Positions 6,472 to 13,189 are shown, counted from the stretch's first letter. The stretch is 16,084 nucleotides of DNA from Methanobacteriota archaeon (GCA_016207545.1 JACQPO010000083.1:1-16084), one strand, 5' to 3'. Translations and numbers: made by a program. Notes: a model not told the origin generated them from the letters alone.

Positions 6472-7251
6472 CTACCGACCTTTGAACGCGGGCTTCCGTT
6501 TCTCGAGGAACGCGCGGACGCCCTCCTCCTTGTCCTCCGTGGAGAATGCGATGGAGAACAGCGACTGCTCGTACCGCAGGCCTTGATCCAACGGGAGGTT
6601 CGTGGACGCTTTGACCGCCGCCTTCGCGAGCCGCACGGCGACCGGCGACTTCTCCGCAATCTTGTTCGCGAGCTCCAACGTCTTCGCCTCAAGTGCCTCG
6701 TGGGGAACGACTTCGTCGACGAGGCCGATTTCCTTGGCGGTGCGGGCGTCGATCCGGTCGCCTGTGAGGATGAGCTGCAACGCCTTCCCCAGGCCGACGA
6801 GCCGCGGCAACCGCTGGCTCCCGCCGCCACCGGGGATGATGCCGATGTTGATTTCCGGCTGCCCGAGCTGAGCACGGTCGCTCGCAATCCGGATGTCGCA
6901 CGCCATCGCGAGCTCGCAGCCGCCGCCGAGGCAGTACCCGTTGATCATCGCAAGGATAGGCTTCGGGAATCGTTCGACGACGTTGTAAAGGGACGTGTGT
7001 CCGTACGCCTGCCACTGGTCCACGGGCGTCTTCCCCGCGAATTCTGCGATGTCCGCACCCGCCACGAACGCCTTGTCCCCGACGCCCGTGATTATGGCCA
7101 CGCGGACGTCTCCATCGCTTTCGAGGTCTCCGAGCGCGTGCGTGATTTCCTCCTTGACCTTCGCGTTCATCGCGTTGAGCTTGTCGGGCCGGTTGATCCG
7201 GATGATCGCGACGGCTCCCGTCCGCTTGAGGATGATTGTCTCGTACGCCAT
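6472..7251 (-). CDS. Enoyl-CoA hydratase/isomerase family protein (crotonase fold), copy 1
   Basis: A 259-residue crotonase-superfamily enzyme; the classic reaction adds water to trans-2-enoyl-CoA in beta-oxidation or amino-acid breakdown. Oxyanion-hole segments are AFVAGADI (61-68) and NGYCLGGGCE (104-113). Both hydratase glutamates are present: E113 in GGGCE and E133 in QPEINIGIIPG, which supports a true hydratase. The C-terminus (FLEKRKPAFKGR) is typical. ATG 7251 was chosen because homologous sequence starts there (MAYETIILKR), GGGGA precedes it, and a TATA box lies about 33 bp upstream; the in-frame ATG at 7341 would add 30 Pro/Gly-rich residues across the promoter. Chain-length preference cannot be read from sequence. 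Confidence 0.93.
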   Translation of the reverse strand: MAYETIILKRTGAVAIIRINRPDKLNAMNAKVKEEITHALGDLESDGDVRVAIITGVGDKAFVAGADIAEFAGKTPVDQWQAYGHTSLYNVVERFPKPILAMINGYCLGGGCELAMACDIRIASDRAQLGQPEINIGIIPGGGGSQRLPRLVGLGKALQLILTGDRIDARTAKEIGLVDEVVPHEALEAKTLELANKIAEKSPVAVRLAKAAVKASTNLPLDQGLRYEQSLFSIAFSTEDKEEGVRAFLEKRKPAFKGR

Positions 7252-7280
7252 GGCGTCCCCTGGCGGGGAATTGGGGGCGG

Positions 7281-7288
7281 GTATAAGG
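7281..7288 (-). promoter_or_regulatory. TATA box of enoyl-CoA hydratase 1
   Basis: CCTTATAC on the minus strand, centred about 33 bp before the ATG at 7251, in a GC-rich surrounding. The spacing fits an archaeal promoter with a very short leader. Confidence 0.55.
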
Positions 7289-7303
7289 GGCTTTGGCGGG
7301 GAA

Positions 7304-7315
7304 ACTACATGTAGT
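7304..7315. promoter_or_regulatory. Perfect 12-bp palindrome ACTACATGTAGT in a divergent promoter region
   Basis: The palindrome lies between enoyl-CoA hydratase 1 (minus) and the retropepsin-like gene (plus), about 17 bp upstream of the hydratase TATA box and about 40 bp before the other start. It could be an operator shared by both genes, or its A/T-rich core could itself form part of the plus-strand promoter. It resembles, but does not match, the TACA-N2-TGTA boxes of CopY/BlaI regulators, since the two spacer bases are absent. Confidence 0.35.
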
Positions 7316-7353
7316 CCCGAAGGCGATGGGCAATCAGTCATAGACCGAGGGGC

Positions 7354-8010
7354 ATGAGTTTCGTGTATCTACGCGTCGCCATCTCCCGATCCCGCGCCGG
7401 GACCCGAAGGACGCTCCGGCTCCTCGTGGACACGGGCGCATGGTACTCCATGGTGCCCCGGCATGTCCTCGAGGAGCTTGGCGTGAAGCCTCAGTGGCGG
7501 GAGACCCTCGTCGTGGCGGACGGCCGACGGATGGAGCGGGACTTGGCCGAGGTTGTCATCCACTATCGGGGCAAGAGCAGGACCACGCCTGTCGTTTTCG
7601 CGGAAGGTGGGGACGCCGCGGTGATGGGTGCGTATACGCTCGAGGGACTGACACTCAAGTACGATCCTCGGACGGGTCGCCTGAAGGAAATGAAGGTCAT
7701 CCCGATGTACGCCGCGCCCCTCGCCGCATATGCCTTCTCGGGGGCGCGGGCGACGGCGAGCGCGCGTAGGACCGACCGCCGGACCGACGGGCGATACGAC
7801 CGGACAACTTCGCCCCTAATGGCCCTTGAACACCGCCTTCCGCTTCTCGATGAACGCGGTGAACCCTTCCTTCGCGTCGTCCATTGCGAACAGTCGGTTC
7901 TGCAACTCTCGCTCGAGGGAGAGGCCTTCCTTGATCGACATCTCCGTGCCTTCGTGCACGGAGCGCTTGATGAAGCCGACCGCGCGGGCGGCGTGGTTCG
8001 GGGAGCATAG
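7354..8010 (+). CDS. Retropepsin-like (clan AA) aspartic protease domain protein with an antisense C-terminal tail
   Basis: Residues 1-120 look like the single-domain clan AA aspartyl proteases of bacteria and archaea. The catalytic motif is LLVD26TGAWYSMVP, a flap-like VVADGRRM follows, and the second hydrophobic-Gly motif is AVMGAYTLEGLTL (89-101), then a DPRTGRLKEM strand. Such proteins act as homodimers; substrates are mostly unknown. The part after about residue 120 is Arg/Ala-rich, and from residue 155 on (7816-8010) the frame lies antisense to the C-terminal codons of enoyl-CoA hydratase 2. Family members normally end near residue 120-130, so the long tail is suspicious: a lost stop codon, a frameshift or a sequencing indel. 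A TAG in another frame at 7767-7769 would end the protein at a normal length. GAGGGG precedes ATG 7354 at close distance. Confidence 0.7.
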   Translation: MSFVYLRVAISRSRAGTRRTLRLLVDTGAWYSMVPRHVLEELGVKPQWRETLVVADGRRMERDLAEVVIHYRGKSRTTPVVFAEGGDAAVMGAYTLEGLTLKYDPRTGRLKEMKVIPMYAAPLAAYAFSGARATASARRTDRRTDGRYDRTTSPLMALEHRLPLLDERGEPFLRVVHCEQSVLQLSLEGEAFLDRHLRAFVHGALDEADRAGGVVRGA

Positions 8011-8604
8011 CGAGGAGGCGTAATTCAACGTCTCCCGCCAAAAGTCCGCCTGCGGCCACACGCGGTCCACGAGCCCGATCTGCAACGCCTCCCGGGGCGT
8101 CAGCAACCGGCCGGTGACCATGAGGTCGATCGCCTTCGACTTCCCGATGAGCCGCGGCAGCCTCTGGGTGCCGCCCGTGCCCGGCAGGACGCCGAGGGTG
8201 ACCTCGGGCAGGCCGATCTTGTACGTGCCGTCCGTCATGAACCGAAGGTCGCACGCGAGCGCGATTTCCAGACCGCCGCCGACCGTGTGGCCGTTCAGCG
8301 CGGCGATGAACAGCTTCGGCGTCGATTCCATCTTGTTGAGCGTCTCCTGACACCCGAGGCAGAACGTCGCCTTGTGGTCCGGCGTGCTCGCGCGGAGGAA
8401 GTTGATGTCGGCGCCCGCGGAGAACATCCCCTCGGACTTCGACGTGAGGACCGCGACGTCGACCTCGTCGTCGTACCGCACATCGTCGATCCAGTCGTTC
8501 AGGTCCCGCATCAGCTCCGGGTCGTAGGTGTTCGCCTTTGGCTTGTTCAGGTACCCGACGGCGACGCGACCCTCCCGCTTCGACTCGATGTACCGCAGCT
8601 CCAT
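7816..8604 (-). CDS. Enoyl-CoA hydratase/isomerase family protein (crotonase fold), copy 2
   Basis: A 262-residue crotonase-fold protein related to copy 1 at 6472-7251 but clearly diverged. Oxyanion-hole segments are MFSAGADINFLR (60-71) and NGHTVGGGLE (104-113). Both glutamates are kept, E113 and E134 (LPEVTLGVLPGTGG), so hydratase activity is likely. The C-terminus KRKAVFKGH closely matches copy 1. Compared with copy 1, the region between the oxyanion-hole segments (CLGCQETLNKM) carries two cysteines. ATG 8604 has GGGAG 5 nt upstream and a TATA-like element about 37 bp upstream. Its 3' end lies antisense to the tail of the retropepsin-like gene; the canonical C-terminus shows that this strand is the real coding strand there. 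Confidence 0.92.
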   Translation of the reverse strand: MELRYIESKREGRVAVGYLNKPKANTYDPELMRDLNDWIDDVRYDDEVDVAVLTSKSEGMFSAGADINFLRASTPDHKATFCLGCQETLNKMESTPKLFIAALNGHTVGGGLEIALACDLRFMTDGTYKIGLPEVTLGVLPGTGGTQRLPRLIGKSKAIDLMVTGRLLTPREALQIGLVDRVWPQADFWRETLNYASSLCSPNHAARAVGFIKRSVHEGTEMSIKEGLSLERELQNRLFAMDDAKEGFTAFIEKRKAVFKGH

Positions 8605-8637
8605 GGCCGCTCCCGGGCGTCGCAACGCGGGTGGTCG

Positions 8638-8645
8638 TAATAAGG
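8638..8645 (-). promoter_or_regulatory. TATA-like element of enoyl-CoA hydratase 2
   Basis: CCTTATTA on the minus strand, centred about 37 bp before the ATG at 8604. It shares a 98-bp divergent gap with the promoter of the HisA-like gene. Confidence 0.45.
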
Positions 8646-8670
8646 CTATGGCCGCATGGTCGGGCGACAG

Positions 8671-8678
8671 TTACATAT
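8671..8678 (+). promoter_or_regulatory. TATA-like element of the zinc ribbon-HisA-like gene
   Basis: TTACATAT, centred about 28 bp before the GTG at 8703, predicts a transcript starting at or next to the start codon. This leaderless arrangement supports the choice of GTG 8703, which has no Shine-Dalgarno. Confidence 0.5.
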
Positions 8679-8702
8679 CGGCTCCACGCGCTTCGCACAT
8701 GC

Positions 8703-9734
8703 GTGGCGGAAATCGCGGCCTGCTCCCGCTGCGGCAGCACGCGCATCTATCCGAAGATCTGGTTCCAGGGCTTCCTCCCGACGGTCAACGACGAGCGGCA
8801 GACGTACGTGTGTCGGGACTGCGGCGCGGAGGGCATGCTCCTCCTCTTTTCGACCGAGGAAGAGCGTGTCGCTTGGGTGAAAGAAGCTCGCGCCGGAGAC
8901 GGGCGTGCGGCACAGTCGAAGCCCGTGGCGGAGGCGATCCCGATTGTGCCACTTGACGCCGTCCCCCTCCTGGAGGTGCGCGGGGTCGACGCGATCCCGA
9001 TCTACCGGGCGAAGGTCGTCGACGTGCGGTGGACGGACCGTCGGCTGCGCCGCGGCGGCTATCGCATCGACGTGGATGCGTATTGGGCTGCGATCGGGGG
9101 GCCGCGGTACAACGCGGGCCGCGTGTTCATCCTCGACCTCGCGGGGGTGAACAACGGGAATCCGAACTTTGACGCGGTGCGGACGATTGCGAAGCGCGCA
9201 TCGGTGTTGCTCGACCTCGGCGTGCGGGATTCCGACGACGTGATGGACGGGTTCATGGTCGATGCGGAATCCGTCGTCGTGGGGACGAAGACGCTCGAGT
9301 CCCTCGGACGATTGCGGGAAATCCGGGAACTGAGCGAGGGCGTGATCCCGTGTCTCGACTTCTCGAACGGGGTCGTGTGGTCCGAACTATCGCGAGAGGA
9401 CCGAGATGTCCGTGTGGTCGCGGCCGCGCTCCACCGGATGGGCTTCACGAGTTTGGCGGTGATGGACCTCGCCCGGCTCGGCACGTCCTCCGGGCCCGAC
9501 CCGCGCCTCGTGGCGCAGCTCGAGGGGCTGGACTTCGACCTCTTGCTCGGCGGCGGCATCCGTGAAGAGGACGCGCCGGGCCTCCGGGAGAAGGGGATCG
9601 ATCGCGCCCTCGTGGACCCGTTCACGCCCGTCATCCGTGCGTTGCTGCCGACGAAAGAGGAGTCCGTTCCCACGGACGCCCTGTCGACCCCGAGGCCGAA
9701 ACGCGACGTGCGGGGCGCGCCCGCGCCGGGCTAG
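8703..9734 (+). CDS. Zinc ribbon fused to HisA/HisF-family TIM-barrel protein
   Basis: A 343-residue protein in two parts. Residues 1-45 form a zinc ribbon (C7-x2-C10 and C37-x2-C40). After a flexible linker (about 55-95), residues about 97-325 resemble the archaeal HisA/HisF-related family (TIGR00734 type), not true HisA. Matching blocks are VFILDLAGVNNGNPNF, VLLDLGVRDSDDV, VVVGTKTLESL, PCLDFSNG, SLAVMDLARLGTSSGPD and the phosphate-binding LLLGGGIREEDAPGL. True HisA/HisF converts or cyclises histidine-pathway ribotides; the biochemical role of this related family is not settled as far as I know. No his genes are nearby. The start is GTG 8703, placed by the TATA box and by the ribbon beginning six residues later; the frame is open to 8538 but that part is antisense to hydratase 2 or its promoter. 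The stop overlaps the convergent GNAT stop (CTAG). Confidence 0.82.
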   Translation: MAEIAACSRCGSTRIYPKIWFQGFLPTVNDERQTYVCRDCGAEGMLLLFSTEEERVAWVKEARAGDGRAAQSKPVAEAIPIVPLDAVPLLEVRGVDAIPIYRAKVVDVRWTDRRLRRGGYRIDVDAYWAAIGGPRYNAGRVFILDLAGVNNGNPNFDAVRTIAKRASVLLDLGVRDSDDVMDGFMVDAESVVVGTKTLESLGRLREIRELSEGVIPCLDFSNGVVWSELSREDRDVRVVAAALHRMGFTSLAVMDLARLGTSSGPDPRLVAQLEGLDFDLLLGGGIREEDAPGLREKGIDRALVDPFTPVIRALLPTKEESVPTDALSTPRPKRDVRGAPAPG

Positions 9735-10696
9735 AACCGCCAGCGCAACCAGAGGTCTTCCTTCTCCCCGCCCGTGAACCCGAGTTCGTGCAGGACTTTG
9801 GCGGCGGACGGCGGCGCGTAGGCGGTGATGCGCTTCGTCCGGAGGCGGCGTGCGACTTCGGCGGCGATGCCGAACGCGGCCCGAACGGTCTTCGCTTTCT
9901 CGAAATCGGACGGCTTCATCCAGACGTCGATCTCCGAGACGGCCGGATCCAGCCAGTCGCGTCGCCCCGCCAACACGGAGAACCCAAGGTCTCCGGTTTC
10001 CACGGCCAATTCCACGACTTCTTGTCCGTCCCGAAGCGCCGCCAACTCCGCCGCCGGCCATCGGGCCGTGAGCGTCTCGTACCGCCAACCCGCGGGTTCG
10101 TGATGGTTCAGCAAGAGGAGGCCTCGCAGGTCCCCGTAGCCGCCCGTCAGGTAGCGCGTCTCGAATTCCTCCTCCGGTTTCGTCACGGCCTTCGCGTCCG
10201 CTTCGAACGTGCGCGTGTCCCACAGCCGCTCGAATCCCATCGTCGCGAGGACGGATTCCCGGCCGGAGTGATAGGAGATGTCGACGGCCGCATACCCCAT
10301 CTTCCGGACTCGCTCCGCGACCCTCGCGAGGAGTTCCCGTTCCACCTCGGGATTTGGTGGCCTTCCCGAGATGATCATCTCGACCTCTGCGTAGCGACCG
10401 AACGGCTCCGGTTCCTCGTCGAGCCACACCTCGCACTCGCCGACGATTCGACCTTTGTCCTCCGCGACGAGGACGGGGAAGCCGCGGCGCTGGTACTCGT
10501 GGAGATGGCGGCGGCACAGGGAGAGGTCCATCCAGAAGCCGCCGTGCAGAAACCGCTCAAGGGGCGTAAGGTCCTCGTACCGCGTCTTGCCGAGCTTTTC
10601 AAACGGGTTCCTGTACCAGTCCCCGTAAGGGTTCGCGGCCTTGTTTAGGGCCACGATCCCCGTGGCATCCTGCGCGGTTGCGCTGCGCACGAGCAT
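9731..10696 (-). CDS. GNAT-family N-acetyltransferase with two GNAT-like domains
   Basis: A 321-residue protein. The N-terminal half (1 to about 165) reads as a GNAT domain: MLVRSATAQDATGIVALNK as beta1/alpha1, then VLVAEDKGRIVGECEVWLDE as the beta2-beta4 region, and a helix-strand end YAAVDISYHSGRESVLATMGFE that matches the usual final GNAT strands. The C-terminal half (about 180-321) repeats the pattern with LGFSVLAGRRD and a final SAAKVLHELGFTGGEKEDLW, without an obvious acetyl-CoA loop, so it may be a degenerate second copy. The substrate is unknown. ATG 10696 gives the typical family start. The upstream membrane-protein frame overlaps this gene by 98 bp. The stop shares bases with the stop of the convergent HisA-like gene. 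Confidence 0.85.
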   Translation of the reverse strand: MLVRSATAQDATGIVALNKAANPYGDWYRNPFEKLGKTRYEDLTPLERFLHGGFWMDLSLCRRHLHEYQRRGFPVLVAEDKGRIVGECEVWLDEEPEPFGRYAEVEMIISGRPPNPEVERELLARVAERVRKMGYAAVDISYHSGRESVLATMGFERLWDTRTFEADAKAVTKPEEEFETRYLTGGYGDLRGLLLLNHHEPAGWRYETLTARWPAAELAALRDGQEVVELAVETGDLGFSVLAGRRDWLDPAVSEIDVWMKPSDFEKAKTVRAAFGIAAEVARRLRTKRITAYAPPSAAKVLHELGFTGGEKEDLWLRWRF

Positions 10697-11317
10697 CGCG
10701 GCGCCCGAACCCTATCGACCTTCCGCCGGAAGAATGCATCGATGGCGGCTGCGTCCTCTGCCCACACTTGTTGCAGAACTCCGCGTCTTCGTCTTGGAGA
10801 ATACCGCAACTGCGGCATTTCACCTTCACGACCGGCGTCGGTGGCTTGGCTGGCGACATGGGCGCGAACCGGCCCAGCACCTGTTCAATCGTCAAGTCCG
10901 GCGGCGCGGGGCCCCTCGCGGGCGGAGCCTTGGCGGCCGAGAGATAACTGCGGACGGATTGATGGTACACCGTACACAAGGTGTTGCCCCCAAGGCCGAC
11001 GAGTGCAAGGCCGAGCCCCATCACCGCGGTCTGGATGTAGAATTCGTTCGGGTCCGCGAGGAAGAAGCCCGCCGTCTCGTTGCCGAATCCCCCTGAGCTG
11101 GTCGAGGGGCCGAACTGCTGCACGATCTGGGAGGAGAACAGGACCACCGCCAAGCGGGCGACGACGAGGAGCAGGCCGACCCCAAAGACCACGAGACGAC
11201 GCCGAACGGGTGGGGGCGCGAGGCGGGGCTGAGCGCCTCCATTACTTCGTCGAAATCGCCCCCCATGCCTCCGAGCATCGCCCACCTACGGTGGTCCCGC
11301 TCCGACGCGGCACTCAT
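10599..11317 (-). CDS. Two-helix membrane protein with C-terminal zinc ribbon, apparently frameshifted
   Basis: From ATG 11317 one frame gives a natural N-terminus (MSAASERDHRRWAMLGG, then DFDEVMEALSPASRP) with mostly G/C third positions. Near 11190-11205, at a run of five C on the minus strand, coding character moves to the neighbouring frame. That frame has two hydrophobic segments (VVFGVGLLLVVARLAVVLF and TAVMGLGLALVGLGG), a proline-rich linker and a zinc ribbon (CRSCGILQDEDAEFCNKCG). The joined product would be about 200 residues. The second frame runs on to 10599, overlapping the GNAT gene by 98 bp with non-natural sequence; the first frame has a stop at 10712-10714. A single missing base would explain the main shift: an assembly error or a decaying gene. 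Without the shift, a caller would report 10599-11285 with an Arg/Gly-rich false N-terminus. Function unknown; possibly a membrane-bound zinc-ribbon protein. Confidence 0.6.
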
Positions 11318-11363
11318 GCACTGGTGGTTCGACAAACTTTTGGCATGCCGAAGGCGGCCAACC

Positions 11364-11369
11364 TTATTA
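11364..11369 (+). promoter_or_regulatory. TATA-like element of the thiolase operon
   Basis: TTATTA, centred about 28 bp before ATG 11395, predicts a leaderless transcript. This spacing favours ATG 11395 over the GTG at 11389 as start. Confidence 0.5.
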
Positions 11370-11394
11370 CGGCGCAGCGCGGTCCCACGTGCCG

Positions 11395-12561
11395 ATGCGC
11401 AGGGTTGCCATCGTCGGCACGGGCCTCACGAAGTGGGGCGTCCGCAACGCGACGTACAAGGAACTCGTGCAGGAGGCAGGTAAGGACCTCTTCGACGACG
11501 TTCCTAATCTGGACAAGAAGCACGTCGACTCACTGTTCGTCGGCTCCGCTCTCGTCGACCGACTGGCGTTCCAGGCGTATCCCGCGCCGCTCGTCGCCGA
11601 GCAACTCGGCCTCACGCCCTCCCGGATGGTCATGCGGACGGAGATGGCGTGCGTCTCCGGCCAAAGTGCGATCCGCGTCGCGTGGGCGAGCATCGTCGCC
11701 GGGCTGAGCGACGTGGCGGTCGTCGTCGGCGCGGAGAAGATGAATACGCCGAACATGGCGGAGACGCAAGCGAGTATGGCCTGCGTGCTCGACCGGGAAT
11801 GGGACGGCGTGAACGGGCTCAACGCGCCGCCCTACTTTGCGCTCATCGCGCAACGACACATGCACGAGTACGGGACGACGGAGGAGCAGCTCGCGGAGGT
11901 GAGCGTGAAGAACCACGACTACGCCGCCACGAACCCGTACGCGCACTATCCGAAGCGCGTGAGCCGCGAGAAGGTCTTGTCGAGCGCGAAGATCGCGCCG
12001 CCGCTAAAGCTGCTCGACTGCAGCGGGATCACGGATGGCGCCGCGGCCGTGCTCATGACGCACGAAGGGCTCGCGAAGAAGTACACGGACACGCCCGTGT
12101 TCGTCGAGGGCCTCGGGCAAGCCCAGTCCGGCTCCCTCGTCGTGAACCTCGAGAGCCTCACGACGTGGCACCCGCTCCGCCGCGCCGCGCAGGAGGCGTT
12201 CAAGATGGCGGGGGTCACGATCCGCGACATGGACCTCGCGGAGACCCACGACTGCTTCACGATCAGCGAGATCATGGAGTACGAGGACCTCGGCCTCTGC
12301 GAGAAGGGCCAAGGAGGCCAGTTCGTGATGGACGGCCAGTCGCGGATTGGCGGTACGCTCCCGACGAACCTCCGCGGCGGCCTTCTCGGATGCGGCCATC
12401 CGCTTGGGGCGACGGGCGTCGCGCAGGCGATCGAGATTGTGCGTCAGTTCAAAGCGCAAGTGCCCGAGGACCGCTACGTGGGCGGGGAGTGGGGCCTCTG
12501 CCACAACCTGAGCGGGAACGCGAACAACCACGCGCTTATGGTCCTCCGGAGGGGCGGCTGA
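11395..12561 (+). CDS. Thiolase-superfamily acyl-CoA acetyltransferase (archaeal, SCP-x-like)
   Basis: A 388-residue thiolase-fold protein. The nucleophilic cysteine is C86 in EMACVSGQSAI. Histidine motifs are ETH285DCFTISE and CGH335PLGATG. The C-terminal GLCHNLSGNAN replaces the CGGG loop of bacterial biosynthetic thiolases, as usual in archaeal and SCP-x-type enzymes. Archaeal members condense or cleave acetoacetyl-CoA-type thioesters, and in methanogens work in a complex with a DUF35 protein and HMG-CoA synthase. Here the DUF35 gene follows with a one-base overlap (TGATG), which supports a two-protein complex, but no HMG-CoA synthase gene is next to it, so a degradative acyl-CoA role is equally possible. 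ATG 11395 was chosen from the TATA spacing; GTG 11389 would add two residues. Confidence 0.92.
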   Translation: MRRVAIVGTGLTKWGVRNATYKELVQEAGKDLFDDVPNLDKKHVDSLFVGSALVDRLAFQAYPAPLVAEQLGLTPSRMVMRTEMACVSGQSAIRVAWASIVAGLSDVAVVVGAEKMNTPNMAETQASMACVLDREWDGVNGLNAPPYFALIAQRHMHEYGTTEEQLAEVSVKNHDYAATNPYAHYPKRVSREKVLSSAKIAPPLKLLDCSGITDGAAAVLMTHEGLAKKYTDTPVFVEGLGQAQSGSLVVNLESLTTWHPLRRAAQEAFKMAGVTIRDMDLAETHDCFTISEIMEYEDLGLCEKGQGGQFVMDGQSRIGGTLPTNLRGGLLGCGHPLGATGVAQAIEIVRQFKAQVPEDRYVGGEWGLCHNLSGNANNHALMVLRRGG

Positions 12562-13019
12562 TGGGCGAACCGCAGGAGTGGCACTTCGCGTTCGACTTCT
12601 ATCCCCTCCAATCCCCGGAGCACACGCGGATTTGGCCGTTCTTTCAGCACCTCAAGGAGGGGCGGCTGACGACGACGAGGTGCGCGAAGTGCAGCTCCCT
12701 CCTCTGGCAGCCCCGCGTCGTGTGTCCGCACTGCAACGCGGACGCGATGGAGTGGGTCGACCTCCCGCGGCACGGCCGCATCTATGCGTTCACCGCCGTG
12801 TACGCGGGCGCGCCCCTAGGTTTGGAGAAGGATGTCCCGTTCGTCGTCGCGATCGTGGAACTCGACGGGGTCCCCGTGAAGGTCGTCGCCCGCATCGACG
12901 AGGCGCGGTACGAGGACCTGAAGATCGGGGACCCCGTGACCCTGAAGATCGTCGAGCTCGCGGACGGCAGGGTCTGGTTCCGCTTCGTGCCGACGGGGAA
13001 ACCTTCATCCCCTGCCTAG
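12561..13019 (+). CDS. DUF35 zinc-ribbon / OB-fold acyl-CoA-associated protein
   Basis: A 152-residue protein. Residues about 20-35 are the N-terminal helix (FFQHLKEGRL), residues 41-58 the rubredoxin-like zinc ribbon (C41-x2-C44-x10-C55-x2-C58), and residues about 65-150 the OB fold (GRIYAFTAVYAGAPLG, VVAIVELDGV, GDPVTLKIVE, WFRFVPTG). In the archaeal acetoacetyl-CoA thiolase/HMG-CoA synthase complex the DUF35 subunit bridges the two enzymes and contributes to a shared CoA-binding site. Here its ATG overlaps the thiolase TGA by one base, so the two are very likely translated together as partners. The long frame open upstream of this ATG is an out-of-frame shadow of the thiolase. Confidence 0.93.
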   Translation: MGEPQEWHFAFDFYPLQSPEHTRIWPFFQHLKEGRLTTTRCAKCSSLLWQPRVVCPHCNADAMEWVDLPRHGRIYAFTAVYAGAPLGLEKDVPFVVAIVELDGVPVKVVARIDEARYEDLKIGDPVTLKIVELADGRVWFRFVPTGKPSSPA

Positions 13020-13035
13020 TCCATAATTTGGTCTC

Positions 13036-13170
13036 ATGCAGGCCCCGCCCGCCCCACAGGAGAAGGCACCGCATCACACGTGCGACATCTGCGGAGCCCC
13101 GGCCTTCGAACTGCACTGCAAGATCATCTGCACACGGTGCGCCTACACCCGGGACTGTGGGGACCCCTAG
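13036..13170 (+). CDS. 44-residue zinc-finger protein (conserved YTRDC-type)
   Basis: A very short gene, below common length cut-offs. ATG 13036 to TAG 13170 encodes MQAPPAPQEKAPHHTCDICG, then APAFELHCKIICTRCAYTRDCGDP. Cysteines occur as C16-x2-C19, C28, C32-x2-C35 and C41, so one four-cysteine zinc site plus extra cysteines is likely. The C-terminal YTRDC(S/G)DP motif recurs in small hypothetical proteins of archaea and bacteria, by my recollection. It begins 16 bp after the DUF35 stop on the same strand, so it is probably the third gene of the thiolase operon. Codon choice is strongly G/C at third positions, as in neighbouring genes. Function unknown. Confidence 0.72.
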   Translation: MQAPPAPQEKAPHHTCDICGAPAFELHCKIICTRCAYTRDCGDP

Positions 13171-13189
13171 ACCCGCGGGATTCGGCGGG

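Noticed and set aside
7769..7803. GGACCGAC repeated 12 bases apart, with a third GACCGGAC nearby
   Set aside because: Too short and too few copies for a functional repeat array; likely chance in GC-rich sequence.
11649..12560. Open plus-strand frame upstream of DUF35
   Set aside because: It is an out-of-frame Arg-rich reading of the thiolase; only the part from ATG 12561 is real.
13021..13030. CATAATTTGG as a promoter for the 44-residue protein
   Set aside because: It lies only about 10 bp before the ATG, too close for an archaeal TATA box driving this start; operon transcription is simpler.
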